Part shown: positions 50,149 through 61,967 of the stretch, piece by piece
Position numbering within the stretch: position 1 is the stretch's first letter
How the letters are laid out: every line of letters begins with the position of its first letter
NCBI GenBank assembly: GCA_000349905.1
Contig: KB722738.1
Coordinates: forward strand, 65,790 to 129,789
Source of the DNA: Volvariella volvacea V23
Taxonomy: Eukaryota > Basidiomycota > Agaricomycetes > Agaricales > Pluteaceae
Reading direction: 5' to 3'
Length of the DNA: 64,000 nucleotides
Translations under genes and position numbers: made by a program
The notes under the pieces: model-generated
Databases searched by the model: none
What the model saw: only the letters and a program-made list of their open reading frames with translations
Told to the model about the DNA's origin: nothing

Positions 50149-50901
50149 ATGCGTAGATTAGGAGGAGCAGGACTAGCTGCTTTTGACCGTCACGAGCAAT
50201 CCAAGCGTTCCTTCGCAGAGCTCTCCTCGGAGCTCTCGCAAGCCCAGATCGACAACCTCCATTCCCAATTGAACCAATTCCGAACGGCACTCACTCATTT
50301 CGCTTTAACCCATCGTGACAAGATTAAAAGCGATGCCTCGTTTCGTCATGCGTTTCAGCAAATGTGTTCGTCCATCGGAGTGGATCCCTTAGCTGGTCCA
50401 CGAAAAGGCGGATGGTGGGCCGAGTTGTTAGGCATGGGTGATTGGCAGTACGAGTTAGGCGTCCAGATTGTGGACGTCTGTGTTAGCACGAGGGATAGGA
50501 ATGGTGGATTGATCGAGATGTCGGAGTTGATAAGATTAGTTAGCAAGCTGAGGGGCCTTGAGGGTGGTGTCATAACCGAGGATGACATCACCCAGAGTAT
50601 CAAGACGCTGCAGCCACTAGGAGCTGGATATCAAGTTGTCGACATAGGTGGAAAGAAGATGGTGAGAAGCGTGGTCAAGGAGTTGGACGACGACCAAAAT
50701 GTGGTGCTATCCATTGCACAAGAGGAAGGTGGCAGGGTAGTTGAGGAATGGATCGTAACGAGAAAGGGATGGACACGGGAACGTGCCGAAGCCGCTTTAC
50801 AGAATATGCTCCTGCGGGATGGGTTGTGCTGGTTAGACGATCAAGACGAGAAATATGGACGAGCGTACTGGGTACCTTCTGTGATGAAATGGGACATTTA
50901 A
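50149..50901 (+). CDS. SNF8: ESCRT-II subunit SNF8/VPS22
   Basis: Component of the endosomal sorting complex that helps form multivesicular bodies. The gene has no intron and encodes 250 aa, normal for the family. It starts MRRLGGAGLAAFDRHEQSKR, with a coiled helix (ELSQAQIDNLHSQLNQFRTA) and then SFRHAFQQMCSSIGVDPLAG. The first winged helix begins YELGVQIVDVCVSTRDRNGG. The second ends VTRKGWTRERAEAALQNMLL and DGLCWLDDQDEKYGRAYWVP. The intronless state is unusual among neighbours. Confidence 0.95.
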   Translation: MRRLGGAGLAAFDRHEQSKRSFAELSSELSQAQIDNLHSQLNQFRTALTHFALTHRDKIKSDASFRHAFQQMCSSIGVDPLAGPRKGGWWAELLGMGDWQYELGVQIVDVCVSTRDRNGGLIEMSELIRLVSKLRGLEGGVITEDDITQSIKTLQPLGAGYQVVDIGGKKMVRSVVKELDDDQNVVLSIAQEEGGRVVEEWIVTRKGWTRERAEAALQNMLLRDGLCWLDDQDEKYGRAYWVPSVMKWDI

Positions 50902-52041
50902 CTTATGGGTTTGTGCCGTGCGTGTACGATTCGTGCTATCACTTATTCACCCGTTACCATGTATTATCAACTGTTTCTAGAGAGAGTGCAGATAAGAAAT
51001 ACTTGTGCCTGCATTCGTGCTCTCACCCCCGAATCGTGGTACCACGCCATGAACTCGAAGCGTAATTGTGCCAGTGGAGTCATCTGTCCTTCGTCATTTA
51101 TTTTGTTGTGCCAGTGGGCTCAACGCCACTACCCCACTAGAAGCAAATTATTGCATCTACGCTTTCTGACGGCCCCAATCGGAGTAGACGCACTCGTATG
51201 GGTCGTATTAACCTGGCATCGAAGGAGAAGCCCAATGGTTGACAAGTACGACTAAGAGTCTGACTCGGTAACATCTTCTGTCGGAAACGCACAATGGTGC
51301 AGTCAAAGACAATGCTCAAAATAGCGCCTTCTATGTAAGGCACAAGTCAAGGTTACCACTAGAATCACTTACTCAATGAGCTTCATTACTCCAGCTGGAG
51401 ACGGCTGACAATTAAATCACTGTGACTCCCAACGAACTCGAAGTACACCATATTTGAGATAATGGGATGCACAATGATGAGAGCTCGGAACGCGGCCTGA
51501 CGTGCCAAAGGCACCGTCATCTAGAAGTGTCCTTCTAAGCTTCCGTTAACAAGGCAATAGCTCTGGAGTGTTCTGTTCTACGTCGGTAGAAGGTTCTTGA
51601 GGGGATCTACATCGGTAAAGTTGCCGAAAGCCGCTAGAAACCAGTGAACATCGTCAACATTGATACCAGTATAGCACCCCTGATAGCCTTGTGATTGAAT
51701 AAAGAGGTTGAGATTAATAGTTGCTATGAATGCAACGTGTGGAACAAAGTCTAAAGCATATGCATAAGACATTATGATTGAGCGTAATAGTACAATGCCT
51801 AAAAATACAGGTCAAGAATGCGATTGCAAGAAATATGAGCCTGGATCATGCATCTAAGGAAATACCGAGCATGAGCGTATCGACAAGTCCAAAATGCGCA
51901 TATCCCCCAGGGGACTTAAATATTTTAGCAGTATGACGTCCGGCGTCGGGAGGGTTCAACCCAGCAGAGGAACCTCAGGAGCAAGAGCTACATATGATAG
52001 CCGCATCCAATATAGTTGTGATGTAGCTCTGGCAAGCAGCC
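50902..52041. other. Gene-free intergenic stretch
   Basis: 1.14 kb between the SNF8 stop and the membrane-protein stop. Only short frames, for example a minus frame at 51578-51772 with YQGCYTGINVDDVHWFLAAF. No gene is called. Confidence 0.45.
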
Positions 52042-52993
52042 CTAGAGGGGTACATCCTCGAATCTCGAGATATACATCTTCTCAGCCGCGCTTTTCAGTT
52101 CATTCGTATTATCGAGCTCCTTTGGCATAGTCGTCAAAGAGGGCGTCGAAATAGTCAGTGTCCTGATCGACTTTGGTGATTTTGAAGAAGGCTTCAGGAG
52201 TGTAGAGGATTTTGACTTGTTCAACTGCGGGTGTGGCAATGGCGAAGTAGACAGGATAAGGACTTTTGAGGCGTCCTCGGCAGTTGGCGTGGGATTGAAG
52301 GGATATTTGGCGAACAAGACCCATGGAAGACCTGCAAAAGCTAAAGATGTACAACCGATAAGCATCTGGGGCGTGGGGCGGGTGGCGTGGCGGCGTGGCA
52401 TCGACTTACACAACGAAAAACTCAGCGTGATCAGACATATAACAACGCCAGCGAGGATCGTCGCTTGGTCAAAATCTGAAAATAGCATAACCACAGAATT
52501 GTATCGGACTAGCTGGGAGATAAACGCGGCTGCATGAAATGGAGGCAGGGATGAAGCAGCGCTTAGCCGGGGGTGACGTGCCACGAGGATGAGGGGCTCT
52601 ACTCACGAAGGCTAGCCAAAAACGATACCCCAAAACCCACGGCGTATCTCATCCTGCAGTGCCTCTGGTTAGGCCACAAGATACGATGGGCTGCAACGCA
52701 TGCTAACGCGAGGGCGTTGAACCAGCATAAGATGGATGATAGGATGGTCGGCCACTCGACTACTCCCGCATAAGTTATCTGATTGGGAGGAAGGGAGCGG
52801 TTGACAAGCTCACCGTCATCCGGCCATGCTACAGCCAACCCAATCGTCAAGATGATGGCTGCCGTCAGCTGGGAGATAAATACGAGATCTACCGGCGGGA
52901 ATGACGGGTGAGTCAGGAGGAAGGGACGGGCGTCGACTTACTCAGCAAAGCAGTGTGTAGTACAGGGAGATATTCAGCTTGCAGGTGATACAT
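52042..52993 (-). CDS. Small multi-pass membrane protein of unknown function
   Basis: Not recognised. The spliced protein starts MYHLQAEYLPVLHTALL (exon 52993-52942). It continues FISQLTAAIILTIGLAVAWP, a span with WPTILSSILCWFNALALACV, MRYAVGFGVSFLASL, and AFISQLVRYNSVVMLFSDFD followed by ATILAGVVICLITLSFSL. A last span is LPWVLFAKYPFNPTPT. Introns of about 65-95 nt fit in phase. The soluble tail read in the same frame is Ser/Lys-rich and ends SRFEDVPL at 52042. An overlapping frame is also open to a stop at 52109, so the tail is uncertain. Four to five membrane segments are visible. Nothing nearby hints at a role. Confidence 0.55.
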
Positions 52994-53723
52994 TGTTCGA
53001 GGTGGGTTGAACCAGCAGAACCAAGTGAACGAGGCCTCGTTCCCGTATAAAAAGGGAAAGGGAGTGGGAGTGTGGCATTTAGGATAATGAAAGAATAGGC
53101 ATCATAACGACAAACTCCATGGTACAATGGGCAGTGCACCAAGCCCGCGTTCCGTGTCAGAATGGTGGCATTACGCTATTGACTCTACCACCTATAGCAA
53201 GTGCCATGAGTTTCGTTTGCCCTCAAAGCCCATGCACGCACCGGTAACCACGCCTCAGGGCAGAATTCATCACCGTCATCAACACGAGGCTGGGCGATTG
53301 CACCGCAGATTTGAGCACACAGGTAGGCGTTTCGTTCAAGTGCATTGTGTCAGTCCCAAGAATTTCCGGTTATTATATAAAAGAAGATACATTCGAAGCG
53401 AAAAAAAGGCATTGTATGCAAAGGCAATAAAGTACATGTGTGAAAAGCATTTCGACTTAAAGCTGTTGTGATGAGGATGGGTATGATGCAAGCGTTCGTC
53501 GTTGGGATGTGAGGAAAAACGTTGAAAAAGGGAGTAGTATGGAAGATGAGAAAGCGCAGGGGAAAGAAAATCCTAGAACATATCACAGACTGAGAGCATG
53601 TAGAAGGACAGACATCCCGTTTCTCATCCCCATTCGAACGACTCAACCCGTCCCCTGGTAGACGTATCCAAATCTAGCCAACCTGATAACAGTTTCACGA
53701 TCCCGCGATCAAGGACCATGAAA
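52994..53723. other. Intergenic region with a 16-bp palindrome
   Basis: 730 nt holding the promoter of the membrane protein and the 3' flank of ATG8. A TATA-like run (TTTTTATAC on the minus strand, near 53047-53055) and the perfect palindrome GAACGAGGCCTCGTTC (53027-53042) lie just upstream of the start at 52993. A 114-codon plus-strand frame at 53127-53471 shows no family features. Confidence 0.45.
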
Positions 53724-54386
<663 letters not shown>

Positions 54387-54986
54387 TGTAGACGGTGGAT
54401 GTAGGTGATTATACGAGTAGTTGTAGTTGGTGGTGGAAGATTAAGAAAGAAGGGTTGAAAGCAGTAAAGGTGGTGGTTGCTGGTGGTGGTCAAGATTGAC
54501 AATGGAAAGGCCAGACACGCGCAGTTGGACTGTGACTCGAATAACAGTTGTCAACAAATGCTGCGCAGTCGCCCTGCTTCAAGTTCCTGTTACCCTTCTC
54601 CCCATACAATTATCTGCTTTTATACTCTTCTGCCTGCCGTCGTGACCGCTCGACTGTGCTAGAACAGTCACCAGAGTCGTCCAATCCTGTCATCCCAGGT
54701 CACGGCTTATTCACCCAGAGTCATTCGCAGGAACCGCAGACAATTCAGAATTAAGCAACTCTTTTCCTCTCCCGAGGTTTCATATGTTAGTCCGATTACC
54801 AAATCGATTCAATTAGGCAAGTGTAGCGAGGGGTAGCGTAAGGTATAAGTATTATTCGTAGTGGGGTATATATAGCACACTCGCTGTATGCTCCTAGCAA
54901 GGGAAACAGTAAATAGTAAGGAGTGGATGTAAGAGGCAATGTCAAGGAAAGAAACGAGTGTAACGTGGTGGTTAATCAATATACAA
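54387..54986. other. Intergenic region
   Basis: 600 nt with the ATG8 promoter and the 3' flank of the SPFH gene. It includes T/G-rich tandem-like text (ggtggttgctggtggtggt near 54470). No gene was seen. Confidence 0.45.
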
Positions 54987-57232
54987 TTAAAGTCCTCGGG
55001 CAGCACTTGCTCCCATGTTCGCAGCCATACCAACGGCCATAGCATTGCCCATACTTGCTCCAGGACCCTCAGTAGGCACGAATACCGTCTTGGAGCCATA
55101 AGCCTGCACACGGCGAACATCCAGACGACGCAAGCTCATTTCCCTGGCGAATTGATCGAGCACCTCTGCGTCAGCCCTTGCTTTAATACGGATGGCCTCA
55201 GCTTCTGCCTCGGCTGCCATACGTGTGGCCGCAGCCTGGGCTTCAGCTTCAATCCTCAACTTCTCTGCCTGTGCCTTCGCCACGGTAATGACGGCGTAGG
55301 CTTCGGCATCTGCCTTGGTGTTTGCAGCCTGGGCTTTGATACGAGCAACAGAGAGAGCACCCTCTTCCTGCTTGACCTTGTTGCTGTTCTCCCTGTCAAC
55401 ATTCTAAATGAGACGTAAGTCAACAGTTCCCTTCAATTAATGGAGGGGACTACGTACGGCAGCCTCGACCTGAGCCTGAAGACCACGAGCTAAAGGCGAG
55501 ACATTAGATGAATAGCGGAGGATGGAGGCATTAAGGGCTTACTTGTCAACTTGTCCATAGTAGTTGCAATTTCACCCTTGAACTCTCTGTTAATGACAGC
55601 TAGTTACGAGAGACGCAGTCAGCACCATGCCCAAGGGGACTAGGCCAGTGACACCTACCAAGGTCCTTCATGACGATACCATACTCAGTGGCGGCTTCAA
55701 GGAGATCGTCCATAGCCCTGGTGCGCAATGCATCAAGGAAGGGTGTTGACGGGTCATCTCCATCCTGCATGTGGTCAGGACCTAGCGAACGTTGCTTGAC
55801 CTGCTCTCCGTTAGCACCGGGACAAGCAGAAATCGCGAAGGCGTTACCATTGAAGAATAGTCAAGGTGAGCGACAATCTGAGTCAAGATACTCTGTGTCT
55901 TGTCACGGAGAGCATCGTAAGGCGTGTTGTAGCCATGCTTGGCCAGGCTCAAGGGGTGAGTGAGCTGCCACTTGAGATAGATGGTCAAGCTGACAGGAAC
56001 TTGATCACGAGTGAAGCTAAGGTGATGGGGTTAAGTCTAGTGGCTCCGCACATAAAGGATACAAGACATACATGTCCTTTGTTGGCAACTCGACCTGATT
56101 CTCGCCGAATGTATACATCCCTCTTAGTGTCACATTGGGGTTTGTGATGACGGATTGACCAGCGCCGAGGAGCTCAAGTTCATCCCCACGCTGCAAGATA
56201 GCACAGTTATTTGCAGGGATGTTCAAGCTGTTATCAAGTGTCAGATCGTCGATCCAATACAAAAATGCCCAAGTAGGCTTACAATAGCGCCACAACGTAG
56301 TCCTTCGAATCGCCGACTGTGCTGTGCATCTTGACCTCTTGCGTCCATCCCAATGTGACCTTGGTCTTGGGATCAACCACGGGTGTCGACAAGTGCGTCA
56401 TATCAACAATCGATAGGACATTGTATGTCCCCTCAATAGCGTATGCAGCAAACCCAGAATTCTTGACCACGAAGATATGGTTCTGGGGGTCGGACACTAC
56501 AGCTGCTTGGTTCTGAGATACTTGGACGATCACGAGACCCTGGAACTCAACCACGGTGTCTGACACTGTTCGGGAGCGGGTGTCAGTTTCTTGGGGTATT
56601 GGGCGTGGCGCTTAAACTTACGTCCTTTGGTGCCACACCATGATCGACCCCACCAATTACGGAGAGGGAAACTAGGGTATCGTCCTGGCTTTGTCAAAAG
56701 CTTGGGGTTACCACTGTAAGGAAATTGGTTAATGCACTCCTGATGTCATTTTAGGAAAATTACACACCCATGGTTTATTAAACCGACTTGTCCTGGTACA
56801 ATTTCTTCACCCGTCCAGTCAGTTGGTTCCTAGTTGTAGGAAGAAATGGATTAGCGCCTGTTGCTTAGGATATTGAGAAACACAACATACCTTGGATGAG
56901 AGCAGTTTTGTCCTTCCGGACTATGGTCCGCGCTTCAGTAACCAGGCAACAAATGGGTAGCGCAAAAAACGTACCTCGACGAGTTGTCTGTCCAGTTCCT
57001 GTAACGCGGCAAGAACACCACCTTTGCCTATGACGACAAAGAAGGGTCTTCCTTGTGCGAGGTAATCCTCTGCCAAGAAGTCAGAGCGGATGGGTGGTCT
57101 TTCCATCTGTTCGATGTCAGAAGGGGATGTGAATGCTTTGGGCTTGCGGTAGTCCTCAAGGAACTCCTCCCGAGTGTCCTTGCGAGCGGGTCCTCCGATG
57201 ACAGTGGCAGTATCAGCTATGGTTACAGGCAT
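54987..57232 (-). CDS. SPFH/band-7 (prohibitin/flotillin-like) membrane-associated protein
   Basis: Predicted scaffold of membrane microdomains. The N-terminal part is MPVTIADTATVIGGPARKDT followed by an acidic linker. The SPFH domain includes VVEFQGLVIVQVSQNQAAVV, IPANNCAILQRGDELELLGA, MYTFGENQVELPTKD and SLTIYLKWQLTHPLSLAKHG. A helical tail rich in Ala/Glu/Arg follows (KAQAEKLRIEAEAQAAATRM, AAEAEAEAIRIKARADAEVL), typical of flotillin-like coiled coils. The end is Gly/Met/Ala-rich. No membrane span or signal peptide was seen; membrane attachment would be peripheral. At least seven introns. The exact subfamily is not resolved. Confidence 0.8.
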
Positions 57233-58520
57233 GTATGGGTGTGGAGTAGGTTAGAGTGTTGTGTGTCCAGAGTGTTGTATTTAAGGGGTTTGGGCTCAGG
57301 CCTAGCTATCCCACTTTTCGGGTGAGATGCTACCCTGAGATCCCCTGTTTCCCCATCGAGACCTTCATCACAGCCCTGCGACATCTTATAGTTGCCATTC
57401 TAGCACAGGATGTGGGTCCGTTAGCAGCAGAGTAGGTGTTAAGAGTAATATGGTGAGCGGTTCACTTGGCGTCAACGTTCGAAATGCCCACGTGCTCACC
57501 CAAAAGAATATTCCTGCGACTTTGCTATGCATATGGGCAGTATGCTAATAGCAGACAGGAGTAAATACTGAGAATTGCACATGGTACAGGCTGTTTGCAA
57601 GGCACCCAGACATCGCCTTGGCTCCGATTTAAGGTCATAGACGGTATCACAAATACTAAATTTGGAGTATATCGTCAGGTCCCAATTCTACACTGCCGCC
57701 GGCATACTTCAAGAGATCAAAGCCCAAGAAAATACAGGTAAAATAACAGGCATGCCGAGTGATGTGCGAGTCATTCTTGTTTGACATATGTTCCGCTGCA
57801 AACGGTGAGAGGGGGCCACGGTTGTAGAGGGGTTGTAGAGGTGTCGCTAGACGGTATGAGGCAGTGCAACAAGTCGGATAAACATGATATGAATCATTGC
57901 TAAGATAGTGCGCCTTCGGCCAGAGAAGTCAGATGAGCAGAGTCCGGACCTTGGATGTGACCTTTTTGTGCAAACCCAGCTAGAGGCTAGCAAGGGCCAG
58001 TTCTATGATCTGCAATGAGGACACCTTACTTGTCAAGTGACCGAAGGCCCAGTTGCTTATTTCCTGTATGTGCGAGGTAGGCCCTAGGTTGGTATCTGGC
58101 GGGTGCTCCAAGCGTCCCATGAGATGGGCTACGGGCTGTTGCGTTGATAATAGCTTCAAACCCAGCGGCAGCTAATGGGAAGGCTTTATGAATCGAGGTC
58201 AGAACGCTGAATACTTTCACTTTCACGGGCTTTGCTTGATCGAGTGTTAAGGCACGGGCGAGTTTCTCGTTGGGGAGGGCGTGCTTTGGGATGTCTGAAA
58301 TGTTGTCATCGCTATGCGCGGAGTCATTAAGCAGTACCAAGTGGTACACAGTGTAGTAGAAAGTGTAGTAGAAAGTGATCACACTCCGAAAGCGCCGGGA
58401 ACAGATGTGGACACGTGATTGCACATCCGAACGCCACGTCCCGAGTGAGAGTAGCAGTGAGCGCATTAATTCGTGTCAAGCTAACACCACACCACCACCA
58501 GCAGTGCGCACCCAACAGCC
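57233..58520. other. Intergenic region between divergent genes
   Basis: 1.29 kb. It holds promoters of the SPFH and glucosidase genes. A minus-strand open frame of 146 codons (58026-58466) has ordinary composition but no recognised motif, and it overlaps a direct duplication of GTGTAGTAGAAA at 58349-58372. Not called as a gene. Confidence 0.4.
58349..58372. repeat. 12-bp tandem duplication
   Basis: The unit GTGTAGTAGAAA occurs twice head to tail in the glucosidase upstream region. No function is implied. Confidence 0.6.
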
Positions 58521-61500
58521 ATGCACTTGCTGTGGCTACTGCTACTGCCGCTCGGCTCCGCTGCTGCAGCGCCTCAATCCCTAAACGACACATTGCTATG
58601 GGGTGCATACAGGCCAAACCTGTATTTTGGCTTGCGGCCTCGCATTCCTCAATCATTAATGACAGGACTTATGTGGTTTGGTACCCATGATTATCAGTCT
58701 CTTACTCGTAAGTTTCATTGATCTGCGCTGCCTCCATGGTTAATTGCACGCGTTATTCGTCAGAAACACGGCATGCTTGTGAGCAAGGCGATGCACTTGA
58801 CAGCTATACTTGGACGGAGTACGACCCACGCGAAGGGGGGGTTCAAGAGATCAAGGACAGCCTCAATAATGTAAAAATTACCACAGAATTCTTGAAGGTG
58901 CCTGGAGGAGACCATGGGGGCAGCTGGGCAGCTCGAATCAAGGGAGAACCTCTCAACCCAGGTCAGTTTAGCATACCATGATAGGGGCAGGCAAATGATA
59001 AACTTGATTCAGACCTACCGTCAAGAGTCTCCACAATTTTCTACTTTGGATTAGAAGGGCTTGGCGGAATAGAAATGGAGACAGATGAAGACGAGAATGT
59101 AAGAATCCTGGGCTGCTAGGGGAATAACGAAAACTGATGCGTGCACGCACAGGGTATTGATGGTCCCATCAAATTGTCTGGGAATACGCCAGAACTGGAT
59201 GACTTTACCATCCGTATAATTGACGGTATGTGTCCTACCGCTGCATACTACATAAGGAAAGGTGTTCAGCGTACTATTAGGCCCTGACAATAATGCCGTC
59301 GAAACTGGTAGATTCGTGGAACGGTTTGCACAGCGTATCGGCCGCACGTACTTTAGTGCGCAAGTAGCTCCTCCTGGTCTTGTCTGGAGGGCGAAAGGTA
59401 TGCGGAAAGGTTTGATTGCTATGCATAGATCTAAAGCCTAGTTTCCATTTAGACATAATCATGCGATCCCTGGTTGCTCATGCCCAAGGAATTATAGCAG
59501 ATTATACCGAGTCAAGTCGGTCAACGGGATACCCAGATCCTTCATTCGTACTTCAGCTACCCAATGAAGTGTTCACGGGTAGCAACCTATTTGCATTCCA
59601 AAAATCATTTGATGGCCCATTTTCGTTCGATGTGTTCTTTGATAGCGCGAGTAACAAGCAAAAGCTCAGTTGTAAGGCTTCTTCTTTACTAGTGATTTTA
59701 GTCCTCACCTTCACCCAGCTTCCATACTCGACCGAGGAATTCCTGCATTGAAGGCTTCCTATGGGGAGCAATTCCGGCAGGTGTTCCCCTATCCCCGCGA
59801 TTTCTCCGGAGACGAGCGGGATGACCTAGAAGAGTTCTCAAAAGCTATTACATCTAATCTCGTTGGCGGTGTGGGCTACTTCTACGGCAACTCCATTGTA
59901 GACAAGAAGTTCTCATACGAATGGGATGAAGACGAGAGCTCGCAAAATGAAGACGGAGATGATTCGGAGAAGGGCGCTAAACTAACAGAGCCTAGATCGC
60001 TGTTGACCGCTACACCTAGTCGTAGTTTCTTCCCGAGAGGGTTCTATTGGTATGTCAGCATTGCTTGCTCTTCTCGTTCACTTTGCTCAAAATCTGATCA
60101 GGGACGAGGGTTTCCACCTTTTGCACATTGGGCAGTGGGACAATGACTTCAGGTGTGTCATACCATTCTTGCGCTGTACATTTTCTGACGTGCGGCAGCA
60201 TTGAAATTCTCAAGGATTGGATCAACCTCATTGACAGCGATGGCTGGGTTGCACGAGAACAGATCCTAGGCGAGGAGGCCCGAAGTAAAGTCCCAGAGGA
60301 GTTTCAGACACAAGTCCCGAACTATGCCAATCCACCAACGTTGACCATGGCAGTCACAGCATTTATTCAGCGACTGAAACAGGCCGCAGAACCATCTGAC
60401 CACGATCTTGGGTTGGATAATGGCGTCGCTGACCAGTTCCACTTCAAGGCCAAGCAGTTTGGCCGTCAAAGCCAATATCTGGAATCACCTGAATTAGCAC
60501 AGGAATTCCTCAGGTCCATATACGCACCACTTAAACGCCACTATGATTGGTTCCGTCGCACTCAACGCGGTCAAATCAAGCAGTACGGCAGAACTGCCAG
60601 ATCTCGAACTGAAGCCTATAGATGGCGCGGAAGAACGGAACAGCATGTCTTGACTAGTGGAATGGATGATTTCCCCCGTGGTCCACCACACCCAGGAGAG
60701 TTGCATCTTGATTTGTTGTCGTGGATGGGCTTCTTCTCCAGGACAATGAGAGAGATCGCGGAGTACATTGGAGAAAATGAAGACGCAATCACCTATAGAG
60801 ATATTGAGAAGGCTGTCGTGGAAAATTTGGAAGGTCGGTGTCATGTTCATTCATAATGATCGGCTGAAATGGAAACATATATGCGCACAGACTTGCACTG
60901 GAACGAGGATATGCAAATGTATTGCGATGCAAACGCGGATGAAGAAGGCAAGCAAGTTCATTTGCGGCGAACGATGAATTTTCTCACTATTTCCTGCAGA
61001 CGAGTCGTATCACGTTTGCCACAAAGGATACCTTTCACTATTCCCATTCCTTCTGGAATTGCTACCACCTTCATCACCCCAACTTGGGCCTATTCTTGAC
61101 TTGCTTCGTGATCCTCATCACCTGTGGTCACCTTATGGTATCCGTAGCTTGTCTGCTTCTCATCCTGAGTTTGGGCAAGGCGAAAACTACTGGAAGGGAC
61201 CAATTTGGATTCAGATGAATTATCTTGCATTGAAAGCGCTCCACAATGTGAGTTTATCCCTTTCAAGGTCAAGGTTATTTGCTGATGCCCCGTGATTAAA
61301 GACATATGGTGCACATGATGGCCCATATAAAGCCAGAGCGAGGGAGATCTACAAGGAACTAAGAAAGAATGTCGTCAATAACGTATTCAAGGTACGTCAA
61401 TTCTTGGGTGCATGAACCTAAGCTTAATTTTGGTGCAGGAATACAAACGCACAGGATATGTATGGGAACAATACGACGCTAATACTGGAGAAGGAAAGAG

Positions 61501-61614
61501 AAGTCATCCATTTACTGGGTGGACGTCGCTTGTGACTCTCAGTAGGTTAAATCTCTGTTTTATCAGATCAGGTTCACTGACGACCCATTGTCAGTCCTTG
61601 CTGAAAAGTATTAG
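58521..61614 (+). CDS. CWH41: Mannosyl-oligosaccharide glucosidase, processing glucosidase I (GH63)
   Basis: ER enzyme that removes the terminal alpha-1,2-glucose from N-glycan precursors. Starts MHLLWLLLLPLGSAAAA, a cleavable signal peptide or short anchor. The N-terminal domain has DTLLWGAYRPNLYFGLRPR, MTGLMWFG and YTWTEYDPREGGVQEI. The catalytic barrel includes [20 protein letters not shown] (with the Asp-Glu-Gly motif), LDLLSWMGFFSRTMREIAEY, HPEFGQGENYWKGPIWIQMN and SHPFTGWTSLVTL near the end. A last tiny exon adds ILAEKY. At least twelve introns. GENYWKGPIWIQMNYLAL is a GH63 signature. Length fits the eukaryotic family. Confidence 0.93.
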
Positions 61615-61967
61615 ATGTCTACATTTGTTCTGTACTATCTACAATGCAATACACTGCTTTGGGACTTGTTTCTCGTGATTTTTGTCAATGATTTGGTTGA
61701 AATATCACAGACCGTTCTGCTGTGCTCAGGAAATGAAAGCAAGTGGGATGGAGATGCTAATGAGCTTATGATAAGGACCCTGATCAAGCTCAAGATTGGA
61801 AGGCAGCTTTGTCCTTATTTATCGTGCTGTCGGATGGGATGTGTACCAAGCCTCCCTGATCGTTACCAACAACGAGTGAGCGGATTCGCCCTTTATTGCT
61901 CTCCTCAGCCCGCTGTGGCATTTCCTTCAACATTCCCCATCCTCGGTAGTCACTCGCGACGAGGAGC
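61615..61967 (+). other. Intergenic region upstream of the formin gene
   Basis: 353 nt with the glucosidase 3' flank and the formin promoter. No further gene was seen. Confidence 0.45.

Noticed and set aside
53127..53471. 114-codon plus-strand frame
   Set aside because: Low-complexity His/Arg/Lys-rich text without family features, located in the 3' flank of ATG8.
58026..58466. 146-codon minus-strand frame
   Set aside because: No motif, no splice structure and overlap with a short tandem repeat in the promoter region; chance is likely.
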